A stretch of DNA of 64,000 bases, from assembly GCF_000214595.1 (NCBI RefSeq), contig NZ_AFIG01000001.1, forward strand, positions 1,344,382 through 1,408,381. The letters are read 5' to 3'. Origin of the DNA: Methylophaga thalassica MP (GTDB lineage: Bacteria > Pseudomonadota > Gammaproteobacteria > Nitrosococcales > Methylophagaceae). The notes under the pieces are model-generated. The model was not told the DNA's origin. It was given only the letters and a program-made list of their open reading frames with translations, and searched no databases. This document shows positions 35,190 to 47,012 of the stretch, piece by piece (position 1 is the first letter of the stretch; each line of letters starts with the position of its first letter). Position numbers and translations under genes: made by a program.

Positions 35190-36726
35190 TGACAGAGATT
35201 ACAGCCAGCTTTACGCAAGAAGACAACAGGACATGCAGGCGAGCGACAAGTTCGTTTTGATCATTCTGCTAAGTCACTTGCCGTTTATCTATTTTCTTGT
35301 ACCAATGGGGTTTGGTACACATATTCATGGTGCCATACCCGCAACTTTGGCATGTTTATCCTCATTTTTTGTCTACAAGACTATGCCTGGCACATTAGCG
35401 TCTCGTTCTATCATGACTGTCAGCCTGATGCTTATGTCTATGATTGTGATCATGCAACAGTTTGGTCGACTCGAAATGCACTTTCATATCTTTGCAACGC
35501 TAGCATTCATCATAATCTGGCGTGACTACAAAATGCTGCTGCTAGCGGCTGGCGTTATTGCTGTTCACCATGCCGTTTCTGTACCCCTACAATTAGCTGA
35601 CACCCAGTTATGGAATATTGATTATGTGGTGTATGGGATACAGTGTGATTGGGAGATATTCTTCATTCATGCAGCGTTTGTGATCATCGAAACAGCCGTT
35701 CTTGTCTTTTTTTGCTTGAGGATGCAAGCACAGTTTGATTTGTCAAACAAATTGATGGTAACCATCCAAAACTCTGCTAAAGATCGTGACTTTACAATTA
35801 GCTTCAATGATATTAAAGCCACCACAGTGAGTGATGACGAGTTTGTTAAGAGCCTGAAATCATTCTATGGCACTATCCGTCATGCATTCGCTGAATTCAA
35901 ACATGCTGGAGCTCGCTTAGATGAACTCGCACAATCCTCAGTCAAATCACTAGAAGAGGATGTGTTAGAACTGAACCATCAAAACGCTCGAGTTGAATCC
36001 GTTGCTGCAGCATCAGAAGAGATGTCACAAAGTATTTCTAGTGTGTCAAAAACAACGGAAGAAGCTAGTGCACTATCGTTACAAGCAACCGAGAGTCTGA
36101 AACAAACTGAGTCAATTAGTCATGAGGCATTAGAAGAAGTGGTTAGTCTCATCAATAATCTGAAAGAGGTTGAATCTACATTCACGGGTTTAAATAATAG
36201 TATCGAAGGCATTAACTCATCAATTCAATTGATTAGTGAAGTTTCTGAACAAACAAATCTCTTATCCCTCAATGCTTCTATAGAGGCAGCTCGAGCCGGA
36301 GAACATGGCCGAGGCTTTTCTGTTGTTGCCGAAGAAGTTAGAAGCCTTGCTCTCAAGAGTAAAGGGGCGACAGAATCCATCATGTTGATGGCCAAACAAA
36401 TCAATAGTTCTGTAGAAGTCATGACAAAAAACATTAGCGAATGTCAAAGTCGTGGGCAAACAACAATCAATACGGTTAACAAAGCTGACAGTGCTATGAA
36501 GGACGCTTCTACAGGTGCAATTAGAATTAGTGATCTCAATGTACAAATTTCACAAATGCTCGCAGAACAAAGTAATGTTGCAGAAAAAATCAGTCGTACA
36601 TTGCAAGAAGTATTCACCACAAATGATGCCATCATTTCGAGCACAAGAGGATCTCTCGATATTACACGTGAAAATCAATCCCTTGCCGATAAGCTATCAA
36701 AAGAAGCCAATCAATTTAAGGTGTAA
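35182..36726 (+). CDS. Chemoreceptor (MCP) with histidine-rich six-helix membrane domain
   Basis: A 514-aa methyl-accepting chemotaxis protein. Instead of a periplasmic ligand domain it has about six membrane helices (25-178) with many membrane-placed histidines: H32, H47, H49, H100, H102 (LEMHFHIF), H129-H130 (IAVHHAV) and H163. A cytoplasmic coiled coil follows, then the receptor hairpin tip [20 protein letters not shown] and [15 protein letters not shown]. There is no HAMP domain. The histidines suggest bound metal or haem (inference), and coupling with the upstream Sco-like gene through an 8-base overlap supports a copper, redox or gas signal. Confidence 0.92.
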   Translation: MSNDRDYSQLYARRQQDMQASDKFVLIILLSHLPFIYFLVPMGFGTHIHGAIPATLACLSSFFVYKTMPGTLASRSIMTVSLMLMSMIVIMQQFGRLEMHFHIFATLAFIIIWRDYKMLLLAAGVIAVHHAVSVPLQLADTQLWNIDYVVYGIQCDWEIFFIHAAFVIIETAVLVFFCLRMQAQFDLSNKLMVTIQNSAKDRDFTISFNDIKATTVSDDEFVKSLKSFYGTIRHAFAEFKHAGARLDELAQSSVKSLEEDVLELNHQNARVESVAAASEEMSQSISSVSKTTEEASALSLQATESLKQTESISHEALEEVVSLINNLKEVESTFTGLNNSIEGINSSIQLISEVSEQTNLLSLNASIEAARAGEHGRGFSVVAEEVRSLALKSKGATESIMLMAKQINSSVEVMTKNISECQSRGQTTINTVNKADSAMKDASTGAIRISDLNVQISQMLAEQSNVAEKISRTLQEVFTTNDAIISSTRGSLDITRENQSLADKLSKEANQFKV

Positions 36727-36783
36727 AATACTGATTACGCAAAATTTTGTAACATTTTAAAACTAATAAAAATAGGCGCAAAC

Positions 36784-36820
36784 TCAGAGTATAACGTTGT
36801 AGAAAAATGTCATACTCTGA
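36784..36820. terminator. Hairpin between convergent MCP and dabA
   Basis: A 9-bp perfect stem TCAGAGTAT (36784-36792) / ATACTCTGA (36812-36820) with a 19-base loop lies in the gap between the convergent chemoreceptor and dabA. It is AT-rich, so termination strength is uncertain. Confidence 0.4.
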
Positions 36821-36826
36821 ATTAAT

Positions 36827-39193
36827 TTACAGTCGCTCAAAAGTGTTATCATCAGACCAGTGCAGGATAAACAACCAACCGTTTTCAACAAGATCACGTA
36901 CAGTTTTATGCTTGGCAATCACATTTTCAATCGCTTGTTTCGGAGCAGCAATATAAACACTGAGTCTAAGTGGTTGGTGACGCCACTGCTCTCCATCATG
37001 AATAGATTGCATTGCGAGACCAATTCGTAAATCGCCACCATTCCCCTCAAACACGCCGACATGCTGACCAACGGCATTGTGTAACAACTTATTACCACTA
37101 CCGAAAAACGTATTATCCGTCACCGATAGGTTGTACTGCATATTAATCCACTGCGTGACGATCATCGGCGCCGTCATGATTTGCTCTAGTAATGCAAATT
37201 CAGCGTCTGACTGCCAGTCATAATCATGCAAAAAGGAGCGTCCTTGTAAATCCAGTCCACGCGTACGTTGACGCGGCGCCACAATAAATGACGCATTATT
37301 GGCCAAGCCCCATTCAGGACGCACTTCAGACCAGTCTTTGCCTCTGTCTTTAAGTGATTTTTCTAATGAAGCATCATCCAGGTCTTTTAATGCTGCATCC
37401 ATTATCTGAACGCGTTCACGACGAGTTTCTATGGAAGCCTGTTTTAACCAAGCTTCAATATCATCATTATTCAATGTGTCAAAACACACAATTTCATCAG
37501 TTGTGGTGTTATGTAATCCTGCTATGAAACGTGTTTGTTCTGGAATATGGATGTCCGCTTTTTGCAACTCCGTTCTGATAGCAGGATCGTTTAACAGGCT
37601 GGTTAAAACTCGGACATTCACCTCGCCACTCTGACCACAACAAGCACCACAGTCCAGACCTGAGGCATGCAAATTATTGCGAGTTTCACTACCATGGCCC
37701 AGCAATAATATGGTGGATGCAAACGTCTTCGTCAGTCCCATGCCTTTAAGTACGCCGGTAACCAAATTAACTTTTTCGAGCAAGCTTAACTCAGTGTGGT
37801 TTTGAGTTAATTGCCAGTCTTGATGGTGGGTGAACTCATCTATTAATTTTTCTTTCTTTTTACTAAAGAAATTATCTTTAATCAGTTTATAAGCGTAGGT
37901 CCAGCCCATGGTTTCTACCATGGTGAATGACGATACCGGTGAACTCGCCCAGTTTTTCCAAGTACTTGAGTTACTCACCTTATTCAGTTTCTTATGATTC
38001 GGCGTTTGCTCACTCACCATCACTGAAGGCGCAATCAAGCCCGGTAGCTGAGGACGATTTGCCTGAGTCTGTGCCGGTTGATATGTAATAGGTAAGCCAA
38101 AGAAACCGGCAAAACCAATAGTTTGAATAGCCTCACTCTGTAATTCCAGATTGCGTCTGATACGTTCAGAACGTACATCAATACAAAATGCGGCTTGTAA
38201 GACCGGTGTTGAATCAAGTGGCTTGGCTGTTTGGCTTAAGGTTTTCTGTAATTGTCGTTGGTAACTCAGTTCAGCTGCATAAGCCCATATCCAATAATGA
38301 CAGGCATAATCATGATGGGCGGCTATGCGCGACATCAAAGACGCTTTTTGATGCTGCCACTGTTGTTTTAATGCGCTGAATTCAACCTGCCCAGGCTTGC
38401 TTTTCAACTGACGCCAGATAATCAAATCCCAGGCGATCCGAATCGCTAGTAGCGCTTCGACACAGGCTGTTTGTTGATTGTTGAGACGGTTTTCCCAACG
38501 TTGCCATGCAAAATAGCTGGCCCAGCCATTAATACACATCAATAACTTATGGGCATACAACTCTAGTTGTTGTGGAGATAATTCCAACTCAGCAACAGCC
38601 TGAGCAAACAAGCTGTCTGGATTATCGGGTAGCTGAGTGAAAGCATGGCGCAGTTTTTTCTCACCCATCAGCAATGACATGCCGTAATCATGCCGCGTGA
38701 AATCCAGCCAGGCAGCGTAAAGATGATCGAAAGTCTCAGGCTCCTGATTCACAAACTCACCACAAAACTGACTTACCTGGTGAACGATTTCATCCTGCCA
38801 ACGCATTTTGTGATGATCACGGCTTAAATCGGCAATTTCAGCAATGCTCAAAGCCGCATTCGGCTGGGCCTGTTCAAGTGTTGCCTTGAGTTCATCAACT
38901 GTCACAGTGCTGGCATCATAAGCCTTAGCAGATTCAATTAATGCCGACTCACTAATATCGCCTTGTTCGAATAAATCAAGGTAATAGTCAGCTGACATTG
39001 TGGTTTTCAAACCTTGTAATGCCCCTACTCTGGCTGAAGCAGACTCGATGGTTTGCTCACGAAACTCCCACAGGGCATTCACCGCAATAAATCGATCCAG
39101 AGGCCAGCTTGGGGCAATCAATGAACTCGCTTGATTGATGGCAGTCGCATGCTCAACACTGAGTTCAGTTAATGACTTATTAACACTGTTCAT
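36827..39193 (-). CDS. dabA: DabA, carbonic-anhydrase-like subunit of the DAB inorganic-carbon pump
   Basis: A 788-aa DUF2309 protein. DabA with DabB forms an energy-coupled complex that converts CO2 one-way to bicarbonate in the cytoplasm. The beta-carbonic-anhydrase-like zinc site is complete: C337 and D339 (FCIDVRSE), H500 (LLGHGS) and C515 (GLDCGACC). The spacing of these four residues equals that of the Halothiobacillus protein as I recall it (C351, D353, H524, C539). The start overlaps the dabB stop by four bases (ATGA), so translation is coupled. It is convergent with the MCP gene. Confidence 0.95.
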   Translation of the reverse strand: MNSVNKSLTELSVEHATAINQASSLIAPSWPLDRFIAVNALWEFREQTIESASARVGALQGLKTTMSADYYLDLFEQGDISESALIESAKAYDASTVTVDELKATLEQAQPNAALSIAEIADLSRDHHKMRWQDEIVHQVSQFCGEFVNQEPETFDHLYAAWLDFTRHDYGMSLLMGEKKLRHAFTQLPDNPDSLFAQAVAELELSPQQLELYAHKLLMCINGWASYFAWQRWENRLNNQQTACVEALLAIRIAWDLIIWRQLKSKPGQVEFSALKQQWQHQKASLMSRIAAHHDYACHYWIWAYAAELSYQRQLQKTLSQTAKPLDSTPVLQAAFCIDVRSERIRRNLELQSEAIQTIGFAGFFGLPITYQPAQTQANRPQLPGLIAPSVMVSEQTPNHKKLNKVSNSSTWKNWASSPVSSFTMVETMGWTYAYKLIKDNFFSKKKEKLIDEFTHHQDWQLTQNHTELSLLEKVNLVTGVLKGMGLTKTFASTILLLGHGSETRNNLHASGLDCGACCGQSGEVNVRVLTSLLNDPAIRTELQKADIHIPEQTRFIAGLHNTTTDEIVCFDTLNNDDIEAWLKQASIETRRERVQIMDAALKDLDDASLEKSLKDRGKDWSEVRPEWGLANNASFIVAPRQRTRGLDLQGRSFLHDYDWQSDAEFALLEQIMTAPMIVTQWINMQYNLSVTDNTFFGSGNKLLHNAVGQHVGVFEGNGGDLRIGLAMQSIHDGEQWRHQPLRLSVYIAAPKQAIENVIAKHKTVRDLVENGWLFILHWSDDNTFERL

Positions 39194-40761
39194 GAAGTGG
39201 GCTCCTTGGTAAGCGACGGATCGTTCTGTTTGATAGCTGTCTCTGGTCTTAACGTGATCGGCCAGAGAAACAAGGTCAGACGGGTCATGAGTTCATCTAA
39301 ATACAAACCAGAAAACAACCAGCGATATAAGGTTCTGGTCGCTTTAGCCTGAGGAAATACTCGCACCTGTACGGCAAGTAAAAATAAGGCAACAAAGAGT
39401 GCAGACAACCAGATGTCCATGGCGTCAAACATCGTACTCGCCGGCAAAGGTGGCATTACCCAAGTCAAAATGGTTTTCCCGCCCATGTAAAATCCAACCA
39501 GTAACGCCACTGTCAGACAAGAAGTTAAAAATTGAAGTATGGTGCCATTTCTGACAGCAGAGACCAGATATAGCGCCAACGCTGTATTTACTAATAACCA
39601 AACACTCAGTGGCCCTGAATAAGAAGTGAAATACACAATCCCATAGGTGCTGATGACGACCAATAATAAACTCGACATGGCAGAAATAAACGTCACATTT
39701 TTCTGCGGCGCTAATTGCTTCAAGCTATATTCCTGCAGCACATCACCGGCACTGAGGAACATATAAGCCTTATAGAGTGAGTGAGAAATTAAATGAAGTA
39801 ATGCCAGTTCATGTAAACCTAAAGCACATTCAATCAGCATCAAGCCCATCTGAGCACAGGTTGACCAGGCCAGTTTTACCTTAACGCTGATACGCGTCAT
39901 CATCACCAAGGCACTAACCAAGGTGCTCAGCCCTGCAATAATCAATATCAACCATTGTGCATCTGAGCTGAAGGCGATTAATGGGGCAAAACTCAGTAAC
40001 AAAAAGCCACCCAGATTGATAATGCCAGCATGCAATAAAGCACTGATTGGCGTCGGCGCTTCTACAACCTGAATCAACCAGCCATGTACGGGTAACTGTG
40101 CACACTTAATCAAGGCAGTTAAGGCAAGCATAATGGCCGCACATTTTTCTGCCAGACTCAGTTCAACCGGAATACCTGCACTCATGTAATGATTGGTCAT
40201 TTCAGCCAGATAAAACGTCCCCAGCTGTGAGTACAACAACACAATCGCGCTGAGTAAAAAAATCTCGGCTACTCTCGCTAAAATAAATTTTTTATGTGCG
40301 GCCAGAACGGCGCGTGGTCTGTCGGGATAAAACAATAACAAGCGATGGAAACATAAACTAATAGACACCCAGCCCAACCAGAACAGTAATAAATGATTGC
40401 TGACAATGACGACGGAGACGGACGTTAAACTGAGGAATAACCAACGCCAGTAACGATGAGTGTTTTTCTCAGCAAACAGATAACGCTGTGAGAATTTGAT
40501 TAACACTATCGCCATAAAACACACCAGCAATAGCACCAGCAGATTCACATTATTCATTGCCAGTAATGCTTGTGGCTTGTCTGTTTTTTCAATGTGTCCC
40601 GCTGTAATGACGATAGCGGAGATCATAATGGCTGCCGAAATCCATTTGAGCATCATCTGACGCGTTTTGTCACTAATACGACTTAAGCCTGTGATAAAGC
40701 CGGCTAATGACAATGTCAGCGGAATAAGAACGGGCAAAACAGCTGTCAGATCAAGATTCAC
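39190..40761 (-). CDS. dabB: DabB, NuoL-like proton-conducting membrane subunit
   Basis: About 523 aa and 13-14 membrane helices, related to the antiporter-like NuoL/MrpA subunits; it couples ion flow to DabA. The core helices contain LPVHGWLIQVVEAPTPISALLHAG with the conserved lysine (ALIKCAQLP) and a glutamate in the half-channel. I choose the GTG at 40761, which lies 7 bases after a perfect AAGGAGG; the GTG at 40767 is too close to that site. It is the first gene of dabB-dabA and divergent from a LysR regulator. Confidence 0.94.
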   Translation of the reverse strand: MNLDLTAVLPVLIPLTLSLAGFITGLSRISDKTRQMMLKWISAAIMISAIVITAGHIEKTDKPQALLAMNNVNLLVLLLVCFMAIVLIKFSQRYLFAEKNTHRYWRWLFLSLTSVSVVIVSNHLLLFWLGWVSISLCFHRLLLFYPDRPRAVLAAHKKFILARVAEIFLLSAIVLLYSQLGTFYLAEMTNHYMSAGIPVELSLAEKCAAIMLALTALIKCAQLPVHGWLIQVVEAPTPISALLHAGIINLGGFLLLSFAPLIAFSSDAQWLILIIAGLSTLVSALVMMTRISVKVKLAWSTCAQMGLMLIECALGLHELALLHLISHSLYKAYMFLSAGDVLQEYSLKQLAPQKNVTFISAMSSLLLVVISTYGIVYFTSYSGPLSVWLLVNTALALYLVSAVRNGTILQFLTSCLTVALLVGFYMGGKTILTWVMPPLPASTMFDAMDIWLSALFVALFLLAVQVRVFPQAKATRTLYRWLFSGLYLDELMTRLTLFLWPITLRPETAIKQNDPSLTKEPTS

Positions 40762-40809
40762 AAACACACCTCCTTAAGTTGAAGAGAGTATGGCAAATGC
40801 TTTAACATA

Positions 40810-40828
40810 AATAAAATAGATATTTATT
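40810..40828. promoter_or_regulatory. Candidate LysR-type operator between dabB and its regulator
   Basis: AATAAA and TTTATT form a perfect inverted repeat around 7 bases in the 93-base gap between the divergent dabB and LysR starts, the usual place for a LysR-type site. The sequence is all AT, so chance is a real alternative. Confidence 0.3.
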
Positions 40829-40854
40829 AACGAAAAGATAAGTTTTACTTAACT

Positions 40855-41739
40855 ATGGCTAAAATCAACTATCATCATCTCTATTATTTCTGGCGTGTTG
40901 CTCTGTCTGGGAGTATCACAAAAACAGCTGATGAATGCCACGTTTCACAGTCAGCTTTATCACAACAAATCAAACAACTCGAAACATCGATGGATGTCAG
41001 ATTATTTGAACGCGCTGGCAGACAACTGTTATTAACCGATGTGGGCAGAAAAGTTCTAAGCTATGCAGATGAGATATTTACCACCGGTGAAGAATTACAA
41101 TCCTTTATTAATAAAGGAGGAACAGCCACACAAAAACACATCAATATTGGTGTGCTCACCACCTTATCGCGAAACTTTACCGAAAGCTTTATCAGCCCGC
41201 TGCTCAAACAGCCCAATGTCAGCTTCACACTCACCACTCGGGGTATGACTAATTTACTGAATGGCCTGACCAGTCATGAACTGGATCTTGTGCTGACCAA
41301 TCGTTCCGTCAGCCAACAGAATGATGATGCGATATGGCAAAGTCAGTTAGTATCGAGGCAATCAGTATCGATTATTGGACCAGCACAACAAAATCCCAAT
41401 AACACCTTTCCACAAGGTTATGAAAATCTGAAATGGGTTCTGCCCACCAAGATTACAGAAATACGCTCAGCTTTTGATGCCTACTGTGCAACACTGGGTT
41501 ATGAGCCCGATATTATTGCCGAGGCTGATGATATGGCGATGTTACGACTTTTGGTGCGTGATACCGGCGCCATCACCGCCCTGCCCGCCGTGGTCGTCAA
41601 AGATGAAATATCCAGTGGCAACTTATCAGAGTACCAAGTGTTACCCAATGTCTATGAACACTTTTATGCCATCACCATTAAACGGACTTTTGTGCCTGAA
41701 ATTGTGACCGACCTGCTTCAAAAGAATATTGTCGATTAA
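40855..41739 (+). CDS. LysR-family regulator, probable activator of dabBA
   Basis: A 294-aa LysR-type protein with an NhaR-like N-terminus (INYHHLYYFWRVALSGSIT). The helix-turn-helix ECHVSQSALSQQIKQLE (about 28-44) is followed by a linker helix and the two-lobe effector domain. It is transcribed away from dabB across a short shared gap. In several autotrophs a LysR gene sits in this place and responds to low inorganic carbon, so control of dabBA is the natural reading; the effector is not known. A hairpin follows its stop. Confidence 0.88.
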   Translation: MAKINYHHLYYFWRVALSGSITKTADECHVSQSALSQQIKQLETSMDVRLFERAGRQLLLTDVGRKVLSYADEIFTTGEELQSFINKGGTATQKHINIGVLTTLSRNFTESFISPLLKQPNVSFTLTTRGMTNLLNGLTSHELDLVLTNRSVSQQNDDAIWQSQLVSRQSVSIIGPAQQNPNNTFPQGYENLKWVLPTKITEIRSAFDAYCATLGYEPDIIAEADDMAMLRLLVRDTGAITALPAVVVKDEISSGNLSEYQVLPNVYEHFYAITIKRTFVPEIVTDLLQKNIVD

Positions 41740-41794
41740 CAGTCTTTACCTATCTTAACCATGACTTAACTTCCTGATTGTTATAACTCATCAT

Positions 41795-41837
41795 GACAGC
41801 ACGGTTACCTAAGCTGTTAATAGATAACCTTGCTGTC
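41795..41837 (+). terminator. Long hairpin after the LysR gene
   Basis: A 13-bp stem GACAGCACGGTTA (41795-41807) / TAACCTTGCTGTC (41825-41837), with 12 of 13 positions paired around a 17-base loop, is followed by CTTCTTTTTC. It is probably the LysR terminator; it could also act in the leader of the next gene, which starts 53 bases on. Confidence 0.55.
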
Positions 41838-41889
41838 TAGCTTCTTTTTCACTTTCACAAAAGTGGATACCAATAATCAGGAGGTAGAT

Positions 41890-42306
41890 ATGAAGCGATT
41901 AATACCTATTATTTTGGCATCATCAATGATGTCGGGTGTCGCACTAGCTGACAATAATACCCTTAATGCCGCGATTGGCGGTGGTATCGGAGGTGCGGTA
42001 GGTGCGGCGGTAGGCCATGAAATGGGTGGTCAAAACGGCGCTATTTTAGGCGCGGCAATTGGTGGCGCTGTTGGTTCAGCCGTCACTACTCAGGTCTCAT
42101 CAAACCATTACCGTGTTGATGACCATCACCACCATCATAACGATCACTACGATAAAAAATACTGGAAATACAAACAAAAAATGGCACATTTAGATGCCAA
42201 ATATCACAAAGATAAAGCACGTGAATATCGGAAATATCGCAAAGCTGTAGAGCTTCAACATAGAAAATACCAACATCACCATGACTATTATCACGGTCGT
42301 TATTAA
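41890..42306 (+). CDS. Glycine-zipper envelope protein with His/Tyr/Lys-rich tail
   Basis: A 138-aa exported protein. The start is set by GGAGG at 41882-41885; an upstream frame from 41830 is not needed. A signal peptide ends at ALA (about 20). Residues 27-65 are two glycine-zipper hairpins (AIGGGIGGAVGAAVG, then ILGAAIGGAVGSAV) of the kind that insert in the outer membrane. The rest is highly charged and histidine-rich (DDHHHHHNDHYD near 77-88 and HHHDYYHGRY at the end), suited to binding metal or surface polymers (inference). A strong terminator follows. Confidence 0.82.
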   Translation: MKRLIPIILASSMMSGVALADNNTLNAAIGGGIGGAVGAAVGHEMGGQNGAILGAAIGGAVGSAVTTQVSSNHYRVDDHHHHHNDHYDKKYWKYKQKMAHLDAKYHKDKAREYRKYRKAVELQHRKYQHHHDYYHGRY

Positions 42307-42325
42307 TTACTCTATAGAAAGAAAC

Positions 42326-42354
42326 AAAAAAGCCCCGTTAATCGGGGCTTTTTT
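42326..42354. terminator. Bidirectional intrinsic terminator
   Basis: A perfect 12-bp stem AAAAAAGCCCCG / CGGGGCTTTTTT with a TTAAT loop. It ends both the + strand glycine-zipper gene and the - strand icd gene. Confidence 0.93.
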
Positions 42355-42371
42355 ATTAACATCTAACCAGA

Positions 42372-44600
<2,229 letters not shown>

Positions 44601-44784
44601 TTAAAAATATGTGATTTTGAATTGCAAGCTCACAAACCGATGTGCTCACACAACCCGCGTCGGCATAGCAACAGTATGTATGTTGAAATATGAATGGCAT
44701 TTCGACTATGCGTTAATCAACGACCATCAATGGCACGATGTTGATTCAGAGATTCTGTAACGCAGGGTTTCCATAATTTTGGCT

Positions 44785-44844
44785 GACACACTTTATCATA
44801 TCTTCATTGGCGCTATACATCACTTAGCCATGATAAAAAGTGTC
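44785..44844. other. Imperfect long-range inverted repeat downstream of tonB
   Basis: GACACACTTTATCA (44785-44798) and TGATAAAAAGTGTC (44831-44844) pair at 12 of 14 positions across a 32-base loop, right after the tonB-like stop on the - strand. It may end the exbB-exbD-tonB transcript; no T run is present. Confidence 0.3.
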
Positions 44845-44852
44845 AAATGGGT

Positions 44853-45851
44853 TTAATCTGTTAAACGAAAGTTAACCGGCACCACGACGCTGAATGATTT
44901 GCCTGATAAGTTACCACGCACAGGCAAAGCCTTGACGGCTTTTTCCACCATCTCATGTGCCGCCTTGTCGAGTACCGTATGCCCGCTGCCCTGTCCGACA
45001 ACGGAAATGCCAACCATCCGACCTTTTTCAAAACGCACACTGACCATCACCGTGCCTTCAACATGACGACGAATCGCTAATTGCGGATAGTTTTTATTTT
45101 TGGACACCATGGCATATAGCAGCTGCCCATAGCCTTTCCACGCCGTATTTCTATCGACATCAGCCGTGTCCCCCTGATTTTTCTCATCAGGATTGCTGCC
45201 GGTACCCGTGGCATTGGTATTCGAGCTATTCTCACTACTTGCCACAGAACTTGTCGAGGGTTGTGCTGACGTATCTGTGCTGGGTGCCTCTACGACCTCC
45301 GTCGGTGTCTCAATCGGTTCCACCTTTTCAGTAACCTTGGGTTTCACCACGGGTTTCTCTTGCTTCGGCTTCTCTACCTTTTTAGGTTTCTCTGGTTTGG
45401 GCTTAGGCTTTTCAACCTTTTTTGGTTCCGGTTTTGGTTTGGGCTTTTCGACTTTCTTAGGTTCGGGTTTAGGCTCCACTTTTTTGGGCTCAGATGTTTT
45501 TTCTTCGACCGGCTCAACTTCAGGAGGCTGTTCAATCACCACCATATCATCCGGTTCAGGTGGCGTGTCATGCTTGGCGATAAGAATCTTTTTTTTAGTT
45601 TCCGGTGGGTTTATCGGGACTACAGGCTCAGGCGGTGGTTCCGGTTCAACCACCTCCTCTTCAACCATCGGTTCCAGTTGACTGACTTGCACGGTAATAC
45701 GCACAGGCGCTGCCGGCGGCGAATGTTCAATGGTCGGCATAAATAACAAAATCAAAACGAGATGAATCAATACTGCCCATAAAAAACCAGGCAGCCATCG
45801 CTCTGAACCGACAGACTGGTTTGATGAAAAATCGGTAACCCAGGTCGTCAT
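44853..45851 (-). CDS. tonB: TonB-family energy transducer
   Basis: A 332-aa protein with one N-terminal membrane anchor (about 23-42), a long extended Pro/Lys/Glu periplasmic spacer (about 65-165, with repeated KPKPEPKKVEKP units), an Asn/Ser-rich linker, and a C-terminal TonB domain starting near WKGYGQLLYAMVSKNKNYPQ with GTVMVSVRFEKGR and a final SVVVPVNFRL. It transfers the energy of the ExbB-ExbD motor to outer-membrane transporters. It is last in the exbB-exbD-tonB set, 33 bases after exbD. No TonB-dependent receptor is in the window. Confidence 0.92.
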   Translation of the reverse strand: MTTWVTDFSSNQSVGSERWLPGFLWAVLIHLVLILLFMPTIEHSPPAAPVRITVQVSQLEPMVEEEVVEPEPPPEPVVPINPPETKKKILIAKHDTPPEPDDMVVIEQPPEVEPVEEKTSEPKKVEPKPEPKKVEKPKPKPEPKKVEKPKPKPEKPKKVEKPKQEKPVVKPKVTEKVEPIETPTEVVEAPSTDTSAQPSTSSVASSENSSNTNATGTGSNPDEKNQGDTADVDRNTAWKGYGQLLYAMVSKNKNYPQLAIRRHVEGTVMVSVRFEKGRMVGISVVGQGSGHTVLDKAAHEMVEKAVKALPVRGNLSGKSFSVVVPVNFRLTD

Positions 45852-45884
45852 ATTACGGCTTCACACGGCTAGTTTTGACTGACA

Positions 45885-46295
45885 TTAACTATCAGACTCC
45901 GGCTGCATCACAAAGGTAAACTTACTGATGCCGGCACGCTGGATCGCTGCCATGACTTTAGCTACTGTGCCGTATTCTGCTTTTTCATCAGCAAAAATCT
46001 CAACGCTGGTATCCACGTTTTGTGCGGCTTCATTCAGGGCGATATCCAATTGTTCCGGGCTGACCGGATCATCGCTAAAATACATAGTGCCGTCGGCTGT
46101 TATGCTGATATTGATTGACTCAGGCTGAGTCAGGGTTAAGTCAGAGCTCGCCTTGGGTAAATTGACCGGCACCGAGTTCATCAATAAAGGGGCTGTCACA
46201 ATAAAAACAGTGAGCAACACCAACATCACGTCCACTAAGGGCGTCACATTGATTTCACTCATCATATTGTCATCACCGCCAGTATTCATCGCCAT
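45885..46295 (-). CDS. exbD: ExbD/TolR-family motor protein
   Basis: 136 aa with one N-terminal helix (INVTPLVDVMLVLLTVFIV, 15-33) carrying the conserved aspartate (LVDVML, D22) that takes part in proton flow, and a periplasmic domain. GAGGAAG precedes the ATG. It works with the ExbB-like gene 72 bases upstream and the TonB gene downstream. Confidence 0.93.
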   Translation of the reverse strand: MAMNTGGDDNMMSEINVTPLVDVMLVLLTVFIVTAPLLMNSVPVNLPKASSDLTLTQPESINISITADGTMYFSDDPVSPEQLDIALNEAAQNVDTSVEIFADEKAEYGTVAKVMAAIQRAGISKFTFVMQPESDS

Positions 46296-46367
46296 AGCAG
46301 ACTTCCTCTATTACTCATGGGTATCGTTTTCGTACCTGACAAAACAGGCGCAACAGAAACACGACTG

Positions 46368-47012
46368 TTAATCGTGTTTGATACGGGATTTAAGCACCAA
46401 CAGATGAAATGCAGACGCAAAGTTTTCCATGGTGGCAGCAGATAATCTGACTTTTCGTAAAAAGTAGTTGTAGGCGAGAACCGCAGGCACAGCCGTGGCA
46501 ATACCAATCGCCGTGGCGATCAGAGCCTCACCTATAGGACCTGCCACGACATCCAAACTGGCCGAACCCATCGCGGTGATACTCTTTAACGCATTCATAA
46601 TGCCCCAGACCGTGCCGAATAAACCGATAAATGGGGCTGTGGAGCCAACACTAGCCAGAATAGATAAGCCATTTTCCATACGGGTTTGTTCAGCATGCGC
46701 CTGTTGTTTCAAGGAATGCATCAACATTTCACGTTTATCATCAGGCGCGACAGAATTCGCTAGATATTGCCATGAAACCAGTTCATCCAATCCGGCCTGG
46801 CAGACTCTGGCAAGACGCCCTTTTGTTGAAGACATCACCGCCAGTAGATCCTGAATATCACGCGCTTTTGAAAAAACAGCCAAAAACTCTCGGTCAAACC
46901 GGCTATTACGATAAAACGCCAAGTATTTGCTAATACCTACTGACCAGATAATCACAGACAAAATAACAAGAAAGATAAGTACCGCATCAACAATATCTGG
47001 AACTGCATCCAT
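46368..47012 (-). CDS. exbB: ExbB/TolQ-family proton channel
   Basis: About 214 aa with three membrane helices: one near the N-terminus (8-28) and two later (about 122-142 and 158-180) with the family signatures STAPFIGLFGTVWGIMNAL and ATAIGIATAVPAVLAYN. It forms the proton-driven motor with ExbD. I choose the ATG at 47012, with AAGGA 11 bases away; a GTG at 47021 is too close to that site. Three-gene set with exbD and tonB, 188 bases downstream of the type I secretion operon. Confidence 0.93.
   Translation of the reverse strand: MDAVPDIVDAVLIFLVILSVIIWSVGISKYLAFYRNSRFDREFLAVFSKARDIQDLLAVMSSTKGRLARVCQAGLDELVSWQYLANSVAPDDKREMLMHSLKQQAHAEQTRMENGLSILASVGSTAPFIGLFGTVWGIMNALKSITAMGSASLDVVAGPIGEALIATAIGIATAVPAVLAYNYFLRKVRLSAATMENFASAFHLLVLKSRIKHD

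Noticed and set aside
45193-45746. Two overlapping + strand frames opposite tonB
   Set aside because: They arise from the complement of the Pro/Lys/Glu repeat codons (runs of Phe, Gly, Leu); no ribosome site.
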